From JAMOAD01 sp023621955 (GTDB taxonomy: Bacteria > Acidobacteriota > Aminicenantia > JAMOAD01): a DNA stretch of 64,000 nt. The DNA lies in NCBI GenBank assembly GCA_035403085.1, contig DAONEM010000006.1:1-64000 (forward strand), in the 5' to 3' direction. Shown here in pieces: positions 41,693 through 49,617 of this stretch. The notes under the pieces were generated by a model, which had not been told where the DNA came from, made no database searches, and was given only the letters and a program-made list of their open reading frames with translations. The translations under genes were made by a program, and so were the position numbers. Each line of letters opens with the position of its first letter. Position 1 is the first letter of the stretch.

Positions 41693-42672
41693 TCCTCTGC
41701 TTCGAGGACGTCCTCTTCGCTGCCGATGAAGAGGGAAGTGCGTTGATGAACCTTGTCGGGAACAATGTCGACGATCGGTTTCACCCCGTCGCTTCCCCTC
41801 CCTCCAGCCTGCTGGGCTAAAAAGCTGAGAGGACCGGCCTCATAGAGGAGTCGGAGCTTTCCGGTGGGGTACCTCTTGTCCCGGGGGTAGAGGAAGATGC
41901 CGCCGTAGAGGAGAGTACGGTGAAAATCGGCGACCAGGGAGCCGATGTAACGGGATTTGGCCTGCCTCTCCGGCTTGGCTTTAAAATCTGCAACATAACG
42001 GCGGACCCCTTCGCTCCAGAGGGGAAAGTTCGCCTCATTGCAGGAGTAGATGGAACCCCTCTTGGGGATCTCAATCTCTTCGTGGGAGAGGAGAAACTCT
42101 CCCACAGAAGGGTCCAGGGTGAAACCATGGACCCCTTGCCCTGTGGTGTAGACGAGCATGGTGGATGAACCGTAAACGATGTAGCCGGCGGCGACGAGGC
42201 TCTTTGCGGGTTGGAGAACGTCTGAAGGAGTGCATTCCCCGGTGGAGATGGTCTTGCGGCGGTAGATTCCGAAGAGGGTGCCGATACTGACATTGGCATC
42301 GATATTGGAGGACCCGTCCAAGGGGTCGAAGACCAGGACGTACTTCCCCCGAGTGTAGGGCTCGGGAACGGGGATCACCGTTTCTTGTTCCTCTGAAGCC
42401 ATGACGCAAAGAGTCCCCCCTCTCATCATGATCTTGACAATAGTTTCCTGGGCGAAGGCGTCCAGCTTTTGGACGGCCTCCCCTTGAACGTTCGTCTTCC
42501 CCGTCATCCCGAGGATTTCAACAAGCCCTGCCTTGCTCACCTCCCGGGAGATGATCTTCGAGGCGAAGGTGATGTTGGAAAAGAGGGAGGAAAACTCTCC
42601 GGTAGCCTCGGGGTGGAGCCTCTGTTGGCGGATGATGAAGTGCTCCAGGTTTGATGTGCTCTTGTCGACCAT
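41662..42672 (-). CDS. fbp: Fructose-1,6-bisphosphatase class I
   Basis: Gluconeogenic phosphatase that hydrolyses fructose 1,6-bisphosphate to fructose 6-phosphate. The 336-residue protein has the metal site FDPLDGSSNID (about 114-124), SEEQE before it, YSCNEANFPLW (about 209-219), the RYIGSLVADFHRTLLYGGIFLYP segment and KLRLLYEAGPLSFLAQQAGG. The ATG at 42672 is chosen because CAAGGAGG precedes it and homology begins there; the longer frame adds 38 unrelated residues. Presence supports sugar synthesis from acetate, pyruvate or amino acids. Confidence 0.95.
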   Translation of the reverse strand: MVDKSTSNLEHFIIRQQRLHPEATGEFSSLFSNITFASKIISREVSKAGLVEILGMTGKTNVQGEAVQKLDAFAQETIVKIMMRGGTLCVMASEEQETVIPVPEPYTRGKYVLVFDPLDGSSNIDANVSIGTLFGIYRRKTISTGECTPSDVLQPAKSLVAAGYIVYGSSTMLVYTTGQGVHGFTLDPSVGEFLLSHEEIEIPKRGSIYSCNEANFPLWSEGVRRYVADFKAKPERQAKSRYIGSLVADFHRTLLYGGIFLYPRDKRYPTGKLRLLYEAGPLSFLAQQAGGRGSDGVKPIVDIVPDKVHQRTSLFIGSEEDVLEAEDYIKRFGDSL

Positions 42673-42718
42673 GGAACCTCCTTGGGGAGCGGCGAAGAGG
42701 GCGCGCTGCACAGTGCCG

Positions 42719-42747
42719 ATCTTACCACCGGGAAGCGTGTCTATCAA
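42719..42747 (-). promoter_or_regulatory. Predicted fbp promoter
   Basis: Minus-strand TTGATA (42742-42747), 17 bases, TAAGAT (42719-42724), 46 bases before the fbp start. It lies 7 bases from the -35 of the divergent PAS/GAF gene promoter, so the two could compete. Confidence 0.6.
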
Positions 42748-42754
42748 CCTCTTG

Positions 42755-42783
42755 TTGATGACTCCGCCGGGTGGGGGTATAAT
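42755..42783 (+). promoter_or_regulatory. Predicted promoter of the PAS/GAF sensor gene
   Basis: TTGATG (42755-42760), 17 bases, TATAAT (42778-42783), 24 bases before the start codon. The -10 is a perfect match. Confidence 0.7.
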
Positions 42784-42807
42784 CACATCAGAAAGGACGG
42801 TGGGGGC

Positions 42808-44757
42808 ATGAAGGAGAGGTCGTTGAAAGAGGGAAAGGGAGAGTCTGACGAATCGCTTTTAAACGAAAAGGAGTTCTTCCTCTTGTTCAAGCGGGAGAGC
42901 CGTTTGCTTAAAGCCTTTTTTACTTTCAGCCCCGATGCGCTCTTCGTCATCGACAGGAAGGGGCGCTTTCGGGAGGCGAGTATGGCTCTGGCCAGGCTCC
43001 TGAAAGTGAAGAGCCCCGAAGATCTCAAAGGGAAGACCCTCCTGGAGGTCGTCGATAACGAGACGACCCGCCATTTCTTCGGCCTCGAAGAGTCCGCCAT
43101 GGAGTCCGGACAAACCGTCAAGTTCGAAGAGAAGTGGATAGGACATCCCTTAGGAAGGCCCGTCTGGGGCTTGGCCACCATGGTCCCCTTGAAGGGAAAG
43201 AACGGGAGGGTCCAGGGCCTCTTCGGAATCCTGAAGAACATCACCGTTGAGAAACGGTCACAACAGGTTCAGCAGGCTATCTTCCGCATAGCCCAGGCGA
43301 CCCACACCTCCCACTCCCTGAGAGATCTCTACCGGGAGATTCATAAGGCTCTGAGCGAACTCCTGGATACGGTAAACTTCTTCATCGCCTACAAGGAGGA
43401 GGGGGAGTGCTTCTCCTTCCCCTACTACGTGGACCAGTACGACCTACCTCCGGAGCCGAGGCGGATGGGAAGGGGGCTCACAGAGTATGTTTTCCGGACA
43501 GGGGTGCCCTTGTTGGCGGATGATGCCGAAGTCAAAAGGCTTGTCGCCGCGGGAGAGGTCGAGGACATAGGCACTCCTTCTGTCTCGTGGCTGGGGGTTC
43601 CCCTCAGGGCCGAGGGGAAGAGCATCGGGGTTCTTGTCGTTCAGAGTTACTCCGCCGACAAGCCTTTGATAGAAGAGGACAAGGAGATACTCAACTTTGT
43701 CTCTGGGAAGATCGCCCTGGCGATCAACACCCGGGCCGCCTGGACCGCCCTGGAGGTCAGCGAGGAGAGGTACAGAACCCTGACCGAGAACCTTCCGGTA
43801 GGAATATTCCGGAGCTCTCCCGGCCAGGAGGGGGTCTTTCTCATGGCCAACCCCGCCATGGTCAGGATCCTCGGGTACGAGTCCGAGCGGGAGATGTTGG
43901 GAAAGCCTGTGGCCGACCACTATTTCCGGCCCCTGGATCGGGGGGTGTACTCCAACGAGCTGATCGCCGGTGGGGAGATTAAAAGCCGAGAGATCCTTAT
44001 GGCACGCAAGGACGGCCGGCCCATATGGGCCTCCATCTCGGCGCGGGCCGTCAAGGATTCCCGGGGTTCTCTGCTCTACTTCGACGGGACCCTGGAGGAT
44101 ATCACCCGAAGGAAAGAGGCGGAAGAGCGCTTCCGGGAGAGTGAGGAGAGGTGGCTCTTCGCCTTGGAGGGGAGCGGTGACGGTGTCTGGGACTGGGATG
44201 TTCCCTCCGGAAAGGTCTTCTGTTCCACCCAATGGCGGAGGATGTTCTACCTGGGAGAGGAGGGGTGCCTGATCGCAGAGGTGGAGTTGAGCGGGCGGAT
44301 CCATCCGGAGGATTTCGCCAGGGTCCAGGAGGAGAAGAGGAGCCACCTGGCCGGTGAGGCTCCCCTCTACAGCACGGAGTACCGTTTGCTGGACGGTCAG
44401 GGGAACTTCCGGTGGGTCTTGGCCCGGGGGAAGGTCATGGCCAGGGACGGCGAGGGGAAGCCCCTGAGGATGGTGGGGACCCACACGGACATCACCTCCC
44501 GAAAGCTTGTGGAAGAGGAGCGGAGCCTTCTGATCCTTCAGTTGAAACAGGCTCTTGGGAACGTCAAGGCCCTGAGCGGGCTCCTTCCTATCTGCGCCTC
44601 CTGCAAGAAGATCAGGGACGATCGCGGGTACTGGCAACAGGTGGAGGTCTACATTCGAGACCACTCAGAGGCCGATTTCAGCCACAGCCTCTGCCCCGAG
44701 TGCATGGAAAAACTCTACCCGGGGATCACCAAGGGAAGACAGAGCCCTCCCCGTTGA
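42808..44757 (+). CDS. Multi-PAS/GAF sensor with a C-terminal cysteine-pair tail, no kinase domain
   Basis: A 649-residue, predicted cytosolic sensor. Order: PAS (about 33-150, RLLKAFFTFSPDALFVIDRKG), GAF (about 165-320), PAS (about 323-450, ERYRTLTENLPVGIFRSSPG), PAS with PAC (about 452-575, ERWLFALEGSGDGVWDWDV), a short coiled coil (LLILQLKQALGNVKALSG), then a tail with Cys596/Cys599 in PICASCKKIRDDRGYW and Cys629/Cys632 in LCPECMEKLYP. No HisKA, HATPase, GGDEF, EAL or helix-turn-helix is present. The same tail ends many PAS proteins and receivers in other bacteria; it probably binds zinc, and its output is unknown to me. Confidence 0.85.
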   Translation: MKERSLKEGKGESDESLLNEKEFFLLFKRESRLLKAFFTFSPDALFVIDRKGRFREASMALARLLKVKSPEDLKGKTLLEVVDNETTRHFFGLEESAMESGQTVKFEEKWIGHPLGRPVWGLATMVPLKGKNGRVQGLFGILKNITVEKRSQQVQQAIFRIAQATHTSHSLRDLYREIHKALSELLDTVNFFIAYKEEGECFSFPYYVDQYDLPPEPRRMGRGLTEYVFRTGVPLLADDAEVKRLVAAGEVEDIGTPSVSWLGVPLRAEGKSIGVLVVQSYSADKPLIEEDKEILNFVSGKIALAINTRAAWTALEVSEERYRTLTENLPVGIFRSSPGQEGVFLMANPAMVRILGYESEREMLGKPVADHYFRPLDRGVYSNELIAGGEIKSREILMARKDGRPIWASISARAVKDSRGSLLYFDGTLEDITRRKEAEERFRESEERWLFALEGSGDGVWDWDVPSGKVFCSTQWRRMFYLGEEGCLIAEVELSGRIHPEDFARVQEEKRSHLAGEAPLYSTEYRLLDGQGNFRWVLARGKVMARDGEGKPLRMVGTHTDITSRKLVEEERSLLILQLKQALGNVKALSGLLPICASCKKIRDDRGYWQQVEVYIRDHSEADFSHSLCPECMEKLYPGITKGRQSPPR

Positions 44758-44782
44758 TTCTTTCCTCCTTTAACAGTATAAT
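44754..44782 (+). promoter_or_regulatory. Predicted promoter of the secreted propeller protein gene
   Basis: TTGATT (44754-44759), 17 bases, TATAAT (44777-44782), then an AGGAGG site before the ATG at 44805. It overlaps the end of the PAS/GAF gene. Confidence 0.75.
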
Positions 44783-44804
44783 GGGCAGAATTCAGGAGGT
44801 TTTT

Positions 44805-46406
44805 ATGAGAAAAAGATCCCTGCCCTTTCTTCTTCTGCTCTTCCTCTTCTCCGCTTCCTTGAGCCTTTCCGCCGCCTTGACGGTGACAAAGGTCCCCGAT
44901 CTCTCCGGTAGTAACGAGGCACCGGCCATCGCCGTCAACAAGCTGGGCGACCTCATGGTCGTCTACCGCAACTCCTATGCCGGAATGGCCTACTACTACA
45001 AGGCCCACGACGGATCCTCCTTCGTCGGCCCCGCCGCGATTCCCGGGCAGGATTACAGCGCCTACCTGAAGACCATGATCTTCTACACCGACATGGCTGT
45101 GACCAAAGACGGTCGGTTCCACGCGATCTGGAGCTTCGACATCCATAAAGTCGACGCGGGCCTCTACTACGCCTCCTTCGACCCGTCGACGAAGAGCTGG
45201 ACCACACCCCAGAAGATCGGAGCCGGGAAGGTTGAAAGGCCCATTCTGACGGCCAACACCTTCAACGACGACCTCCTCCTGGCCTACGACGAGTATACGG
45301 GAGGGATCAACAAGGATGTCTTCCTGAAGGTGATGAAGTCCGGCACCTGGAGGCCGGCGATCAACATCTCCAACCCTCCGGAAGGGTTCAAGCCCAACCA
45401 TGTGACGGTTCTGAACCGAACCGACGAGGCGGAGGGGAGACCCTTTCAACTCTCCGACAAGAAGGCTGTCATGGCACCCCACGGTGACCTTTCCGAAACT
45501 GACGCCTACGTCACCGTTGACGATATGACCGGGTACGTTTACCTGACCTACAAGGAGGACCACCGGGAGGTTGTCACCGACGATTGGGAGCTCCGCGTCG
45601 TCGTCGCCCTGCTCGATCCTTCGACCTACGACATCCTCTGGACCGAACAGGTGACCTCCGGGTACCTGGGGTTCCACTTCCTTCCCACCGTCTCCGCCTT
45701 CAACGACAAGGCCATGATGGCCTTCGCCTGGTACCAGGAGGGCACCTACAACTACATAGCCTTCGAGAGGAAGGGGAACACTCTGGTCTACGACTCCCAT
45801 GTTCTGGAGGATCACCCCATCGCGGCCATCCCGGTGGCCCCCCACTGGGAGTTTTTCAGCCGCTGGCTCTCCTACGGCGACGAGTTCCTCTTCACCTACA
45901 AGACCCAAGGCCTGGGAATCAACCTGCTCCGCTACAAGAACGGTCAGTGGATCGACCGAAACCCCGTGGATCTCCTCGGAGGCGACCGCGCCGGGTGGCC
46001 CTATGACTCCTTCCTGGACACTAAGAGAGGCCTTTGGACGGCTTGGGTGAACCGGGAGGCCAGCTCCTCGATTCTCTTCTCCCTCTACGACTACACCAGG
46101 AACATCCTTCTTCCCGCCGTGGACGTGAAGGTTGAAACCATCGCCGACAGAGCTTTTCTCACGAAGAGCTACCTGAACATAGTCACCTGGGCGAACAACC
46201 CCTTCAACGAGAGGTTGGGGCTTCCCGTCTCCCTTTACAGAGTCTACCGGAAGAGGAAGGGAAGTTCCGCTTATGCCAGGGTGGCGGAAGTGAACGCTTC
46301 GACGAAGGAGTACAGGGACGAGAACGTTACCGCCGGTGATTACCTGGATTGGGACTATGTGATCTCCTGTGTGGACGAGAGGGGCAACGAGAGTCCTCTC
46401 AACTAA
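44805..46406 (+). CDS. Secreted protein, likely beta-propeller, with C-terminal fibronectin III-like domain
   Basis: A 533-residue exported protein with a clear signal peptide (RKRSLPFLLLLFLFSASLSLSAA, cut after about residue 24). The body (about 25-440) has repeated beta-strand units with aromatic and Asp-rich turns (for example DGRFHAIWSFD, TGYVYLTYKED, NDKAMMAFAWYQEG), like sialidase-type propellers; no catalytic motif is recognised. The C-terminal about 85 residues resemble a fibronectin type III domain (SLYRVYRKRKG... DYVISCVDERGNESP), which also occurs at the end of the next gene. The start is fixed by AGGAGG. It is the first gene of a three-gene surface-protein unit. Confidence 0.7.
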   Translation: MRKRSLPFLLLLFLFSASLSLSAALTVTKVPDLSGSNEAPAIAVNKLGDLMVVYRNSYAGMAYYYKAHDGSSFVGPAAIPGQDYSAYLKTMIFYTDMAVTKDGRFHAIWSFDIHKVDAGLYYASFDPSTKSWTTPQKIGAGKVERPILTANTFNDDLLLAYDEYTGGINKDVFLKVMKSGTWRPAINISNPPEGFKPNHVTVLNRTDEAEGRPFQLSDKKAVMAPHGDLSETDAYVTVDDMTGYVYLTYKEDHREVVTDDWELRVVVALLDPSTYDILWTEQVTSGYLGFHFLPTVSAFNDKAMMAFAWYQEGTYNYIAFERKGNTLVYDSHVLEDHPIAAIPVAPHWEFFSRWLSYGDEFLFTYKTQGLGINLLRYKNGQWIDRNPVDLLGGDRAGWPYDSFLDTKRGLWTAWVNREASSSILFSLYDYTRNILLPAVDVKVETIADRAFLTKSYLNIVTWANNPFNERLGLPVSLYRVYRKRKGSSAYARVAEVNASTKEYRDENVTAGDYLDWDYVISCVDERGNESPLN

Positions 46407-48027
46407 GGGGAGAACAAAGGGGGAAGGGAAGAGGCTCCTCTTACTCTCTCTTCTTTCAGGCTTACTCTTCTTCCAAGCCCCTTCCCTCTTCGCCTCCTCC
46501 CGGTATGTGGCCCTTCTGACCCCTACGGGGGAGGAGAGGCCCTCCTCCCTTCCGGAGAAGACGTTACTGTTGGGAGTCGTCAACGAGGGGCTCTTGGTCG
46601 TTGGGACGCCACCCCGACCGAACCGCAGCAACGTAAGCGGTTGGAACTGGGACCTCCTGGAAACCTACAGGGCCAGAGGCGCCTACTATCTGATCCTCTC
46701 CCCGGCCTCCCTTCCCCGGAAGGGACCCTCACCGAGGGTCGTCGCCTCTTTCAGCGATGGGGTCTCTCTGGTTTGGTCTCCTGAGGGCTCTTTGCAGGGT
46801 TCTCTCTCCCCTCCAGTCAAACTCCGCCGTCTCTTTCCCAAGGCGCTCCAGAAAACAGAGGGCACGCCGACTCCGGATACCTTCGACCCAGACCGGAAAA
46901 GCGACTTCCTGAGCGGGATTGTCCAAGAGGTCTCCGGGGAGAATCTCAAGGAGACGGTAGAGTCTCTGGAGTCTTTTCCCACCCGCTATGCGTCGACGGC
47001 CTCCTGCGATCAGGCCGCAGATTATCTCGCCGAAAGGCTCCGATCCTACGGGTTGGAGGTCTCCTTCGAAGAGTTTACCTTCGGCAAGCTCGGTTATAGG
47101 GGGCGGAACGTCGTCGCCTTCCATAGGGGAAGAAACCTGGCAGAGGATACTCTCCTGCTGACGGCGCACTACGACTCCACCTCCGGCAAACCCCTCGAGA
47201 GGGCTCCCGGAGCCGACGATAACGCCTCCGGGACGGCGGCGATCCTTGAGGCCGCCCGGGTTCTCTCCCGGCATCCTTACGATATCTCCCTCCGCTTCGT
47301 TCTCTTCTCGGCGGAGGAGTGGGGCCTTTACGGGAGTGAGCACCACGCTTACGAAGCCTACCGGAGGTCGGAACGGATCCTGGGGGTCCTCAACTTTGAC
47401 ATGGTCGGGTACGTGGATCGCGCCCCGGAGGATCTGGACCTGATCGTCGACGACAGCTCCCTATGGCTCGCGGAAAGGTTCTCTCGGGCCGCTGCCCTCT
47501 ACACCTCGCTCCCCTTGGTAACCTATAAGGATTCGACGCTTCAGTGGAGTGACCACGCTCCCTTCTGGGACTACGGTTATTCGGCCCTCTGCGGAATTGA
47601 AGACGTGGAGCCTTCTAATCCCAACTACCACGAGGTGGGCGACCTTTCGGGAACGCTGGATTTTTCTTTCCTCACCGAAAGCGTCCGGGCCCTGGTCGCG
47701 GTTGCCGCCGAGATGGCCCAGCCCGTTTCGGAGCCTCCTCCGCCCCTAGGCTTAGCCCTGGAGAGTCAGATTCAGCGAGGGCTTCTCCTCCGCAAGAGGA
47801 GCGTTCGGGTCTCCTGGAGAGGGGAGGGCGCCTACCGGTACCGAGTCTACCGACGTCGAGCCGGAGGCGCTCAGGAGTGTCTTACCCCAGAACCTCTCAA
47901 GGGGGATTCCTATACCGATAGGGGGCTCCCCACCTCCCTCTCCCTCTCCTATTGGGTGACCGCCATCGATGGGCAGGGGAGGGAGAGCAACCCCTCCACC
48001 CTTCTCACCGTGAGGGGACAACCATGA
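46369..48027 (+). CDS. Secreted M28-family zinc aminopeptidase with C-terminal fibronectin III-like domain
   Basis: A 552-residue exported metallopeptidase. After a long basic N-terminus comes a membrane-type signal (LLLLSLLSGLLFFQAPSLFA, about 24-43), an N-terminal domain (about 44-180), the M28 catalytic domain with zinc ligands and catalytic residues in LLTAHYDS (His267), GADDNASGT (Asp283), SAEEWGLYGSE, LNFDMVGY and DHAPFWDYG, and a fibronectin III-like end (about 470-548). Relatives cleave N-terminal amino acids from peptides. The GTG start overlaps the previous gene by 38 bases and no later in-frame start exists before the signal. It overlaps the next gene as ATGA. Confidence 0.88.
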   Translation: MWTRGATRVLSTKGRTKGEGKRLLLLSLLSGLLFFQAPSLFASSRYVALLTPTGEERPSSLPEKTLLLGVVNEGLLVVGTPPRPNRSNVSGWNWDLLETYRARGAYYLILSPASLPRKGPSPRVVASFSDGVSLVWSPEGSLQGSLSPPVKLRRLFPKALQKTEGTPTPDTFDPDRKSDFLSGIVQEVSGENLKETVESLESFPTRYASTASCDQAADYLAERLRSYGLEVSFEEFTFGKLGYRGRNVVAFHRGRNLAEDTLLLTAHYDSTSGKPLERAPGADDNASGTAAILEAARVLSRHPYDISLRFVLFSAEEWGLYGSEHHAYEAYRRSERILGVLNFDMVGYVDRAPEDLDLIVDDSSLWLAERFSRAAALYTSLPLVTYKDSTLQWSDHAPFWDYGYSALCGIEDVEPSNPNYHEVGDLSGTLDFSFLTESVRALVAVAAEMAQPVSEPPPPLGLALESQIQRGLLLRKRSVRVSWRGEGAYRYRVYRRRAGGAQECLTPEPLKGDSYTDRGLPTSLSLSYWVTAIDGQGRESNPSTLLTVRGQP

Positions 48028-48587
48028 AGAGGTTCCTCTTCCTCTTGCTCTTGGCCGCGTTCCCCCTGAGGGCCGAGACCCTCTCCCTCTTGATGGGAGC
48101 GGGTGTGTACCATCCCTCTTCGTCCCCATACCGCCTTCTTTACGGATCTTATCAACCCCGGTTTTTCCTGGGTGCAGAGAGGAGGGTCTCCCCTTCGGTA
48201 CGGCTCTTTCTCCACCTCCAGGGGGGAAAGAAGAGGGGGACCTCGGTTCCTGAAGAGCCTCTCTTTCCAGAGGAGGGGTTCCCTCTGGAAGTGCAGACTC
48301 TGACCGTGGCCCTGGGGCTGGGGGGAGTGATTCCCTTTCCCGGGGGGGGAAGACTCTTCTTCGGGGCCGCTCCCCTCTACGGATGGGTGGAGGAGCGGGG
48401 GATGGATGAGGAGAAGCGGCTCAAGGGGTGGGGTTGGACGGCGCGGTTGAGGGGTGAGTACCCCTTCGTTTCCAGGCTCTCCCTCTTCCTTCAGGGATCT
48501 TGGGTGGGTCTCTCCCCCAAGGGGGAGGGCCGGAGAATCGAATGTGGCGGAGCCGCCTTGGAAGCAGGCTTGAGACTTAACCTTTAG
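48024..48587 (+). CDS. Small outer-membrane beta-barrel-like protein
   Basis: A 187-residue exported protein. It has a signal peptide (KRFLFLLLLAAFPLRAE, about 2-18), then alternating-residue beta strands rich in aromatic and glycine residues (for example YQPRFFLGAERRVS, LFLHLQGG, LTVALGLGGVIPF, LSLFLQGSWVGLS) and ends ALEAGLRLNL, a pattern seen in eight- to ten-stranded outer-membrane barrels. Family not recognised. The ATG overlaps the M28 stop; it is the last gene of the unit. If the barrel is real, the organism has an outer membrane. Confidence 0.55.
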   Translation: MKRFLFLLLLAAFPLRAETLSLLMGAGVYHPSSSPYRLLYGSYQPRFFLGAERRVSPSVRLFLHLQGGKKRGTSVPEEPLFPEEGFPLEVQTLTVALGLGGVIPFPGGGRLFFGAAPLYGWVEERGMDEEKRLKGWGWTARLRGEYPFVSRLSLFLQGSWVGLSPKGEGRRIECGGAALEAGLRLNL

Positions 48588-48599
48588 CGGTCGAATCCG

Positions 48600-48629
48600 T
48601 TGACACGGTTGCCGACGGTGTGGTAATGA
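48600..48629 (+). promoter_or_regulatory. Possible promoter of the sugar ABC operon
   Basis: TTGACA (48600-48605), 18 bases, TAATGA (48624-48629). The -10 overlaps the first candidate start codon of the binding-protein gene; the ATG at 48635 would lie at the expected transcription start. Confidence 0.35.
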
Positions 48630-49612
48630 AAAGAATGAAAAGCCTCGGAAAGATAGGAATCCTCCCCCTGTTGGTTCTCCTTCTGGTTTCCTGCCATCCC
48701 TCTCCTGAGAAAGGGAGGGAAAAACTTCGAATCGCCGTGATCCCCAAAGGAACGACCCACGAGTTTTGGAAGTCCATACACGCCGGTGCGATCAAAGCCT
48801 CTCGAGAGCTTGGCGTCGAGATCGTTTGGAAGGGTCCCCAGAAAGAGGACGACCGGGATCAGCAGCTGACGTTGGTTGAAGACTTCGTCAACCGCGGAGT
48901 CGATGGAATCGTCTTGGCCCCCCTGGACGACAAAGCCTTGATGAGGCCCGTCGCGGAGGCTAAGAGGGCGGGGATTCCGACGGTGATCATCGATTCTTCC
49001 TTGGGTGGAAACGACCCTGTCTCCTTTGTGGCTACCGACAACTACCGGGGGGGTGTCTTGGCGGCCGAACGGCTGGGGGTTCTGCTCGAGGGGAAGGGGA
49101 AGATCTTCCTGATCCGCCACATGGAGGGCTCCGCCTCCACGGAGGAGAGGGAGCGTGGGTTTGAGGAGACCATGAAGAGACGCTTCCCTGAGGTCCTCTT
49201 CCTCTCCTCAGACCAGTATGGAGGGGCGACCACCGAAGTCTCTTACCGGCTCCTGGAGAACCTCCTGAACCGTTTTCCCCAGGTGGAGGGGATCTTCTGT
49301 CCCAACGAATCGACAACCTTCGGCGCCCTGAGAGCCCTGCAAGACACGGGGTTGGCCGGAAAGATCAAGTTCGTCGGATTCGATAGCTCCGAGAAACTCG
49401 TGGAAGGGCTCAAGTTGGGACACATCCACGGCCTGGTCGTTCAGAACCCCTTCCGCATGGGGTATGAAGGGGTCAAGAACCTGGTGGCCCACATCCGCAA
49501 GGGGAATTATCCTCCTCGGGTGGACACGGGGGCGACCCTGGTGACACAGGAGAACATGAACGATCCCAACGTCAAGGCCCTTCTCCTTCCCGACCTGACT
49601 CCCTACCTCTAG
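48626..49612 (+). CDS. Sugar ABC transporter substrate-binding lipoprotein (RbsB-like)
   Basis: Periplasmic-binding-protein-like domain of the LacI/RbsB class, expected to bind a pentose, hexose or related compound and deliver it to the ABC importer encoded next. The 328-residue product has a lipoprotein signal (LLVLLLVSC, with Cys23 as the lipidated residue) and the type I fold: IAVIPKGTTHEFWKSIHAGA, DGIVLAPLDDKAL, VVIIDSSLGG, FVATDNYRGGVLAAERL and VGFDSSEKLVEGL. The start is uncertain (48626 or 48635; the latter may be leaderless). The ligand is not evident. The ATPase gene follows after 5 bases. Confidence 0.88.
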   Translation: MKRMKSLGKIGILPLLVLLLVSCHPSPEKGREKLRIAVIPKGTTHEFWKSIHAGAIKASRELGVEIVWKGPQKEDDRDQQLTLVEDFVNRGVDGIVLAPLDDKALMRPVAEAKRAGIPTVIIDSSLGGNDPVSFVATDNYRGGVLAAERLGVLLEGKGKIFLIRHMEGSASTEERERGFEETMKRRFPEVLFLSSDQYGGATTEVSYRLLENLLNRFPQVEGIFCPNESTTFGALRALQDTGLAGKIKFVGFDSSEKLVEGLKLGHIHGLVVQNPFRMGYEGVKNLVAHIRKGNYPPRVDTGATLVTQENMNDPNVKALLLPDLTPYL

Positions 49613-49617
49613 GCTCC

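Noticed and set aside
41705..41716. GAGGACGTCCTC palindrome in fbp as an operator
   Set aside because: It lies inside the fbp coding region far from any promoter and is short enough to arise by chance.
44715..46631. A 638-codon open frame on the minus strand, opposite the propeller gene
   Set aside because: It is a mirror of the GC-rich codon use on the plus strand. It has no family resemblance, while the plus frame has a signal peptide, ribosome site and promoter.
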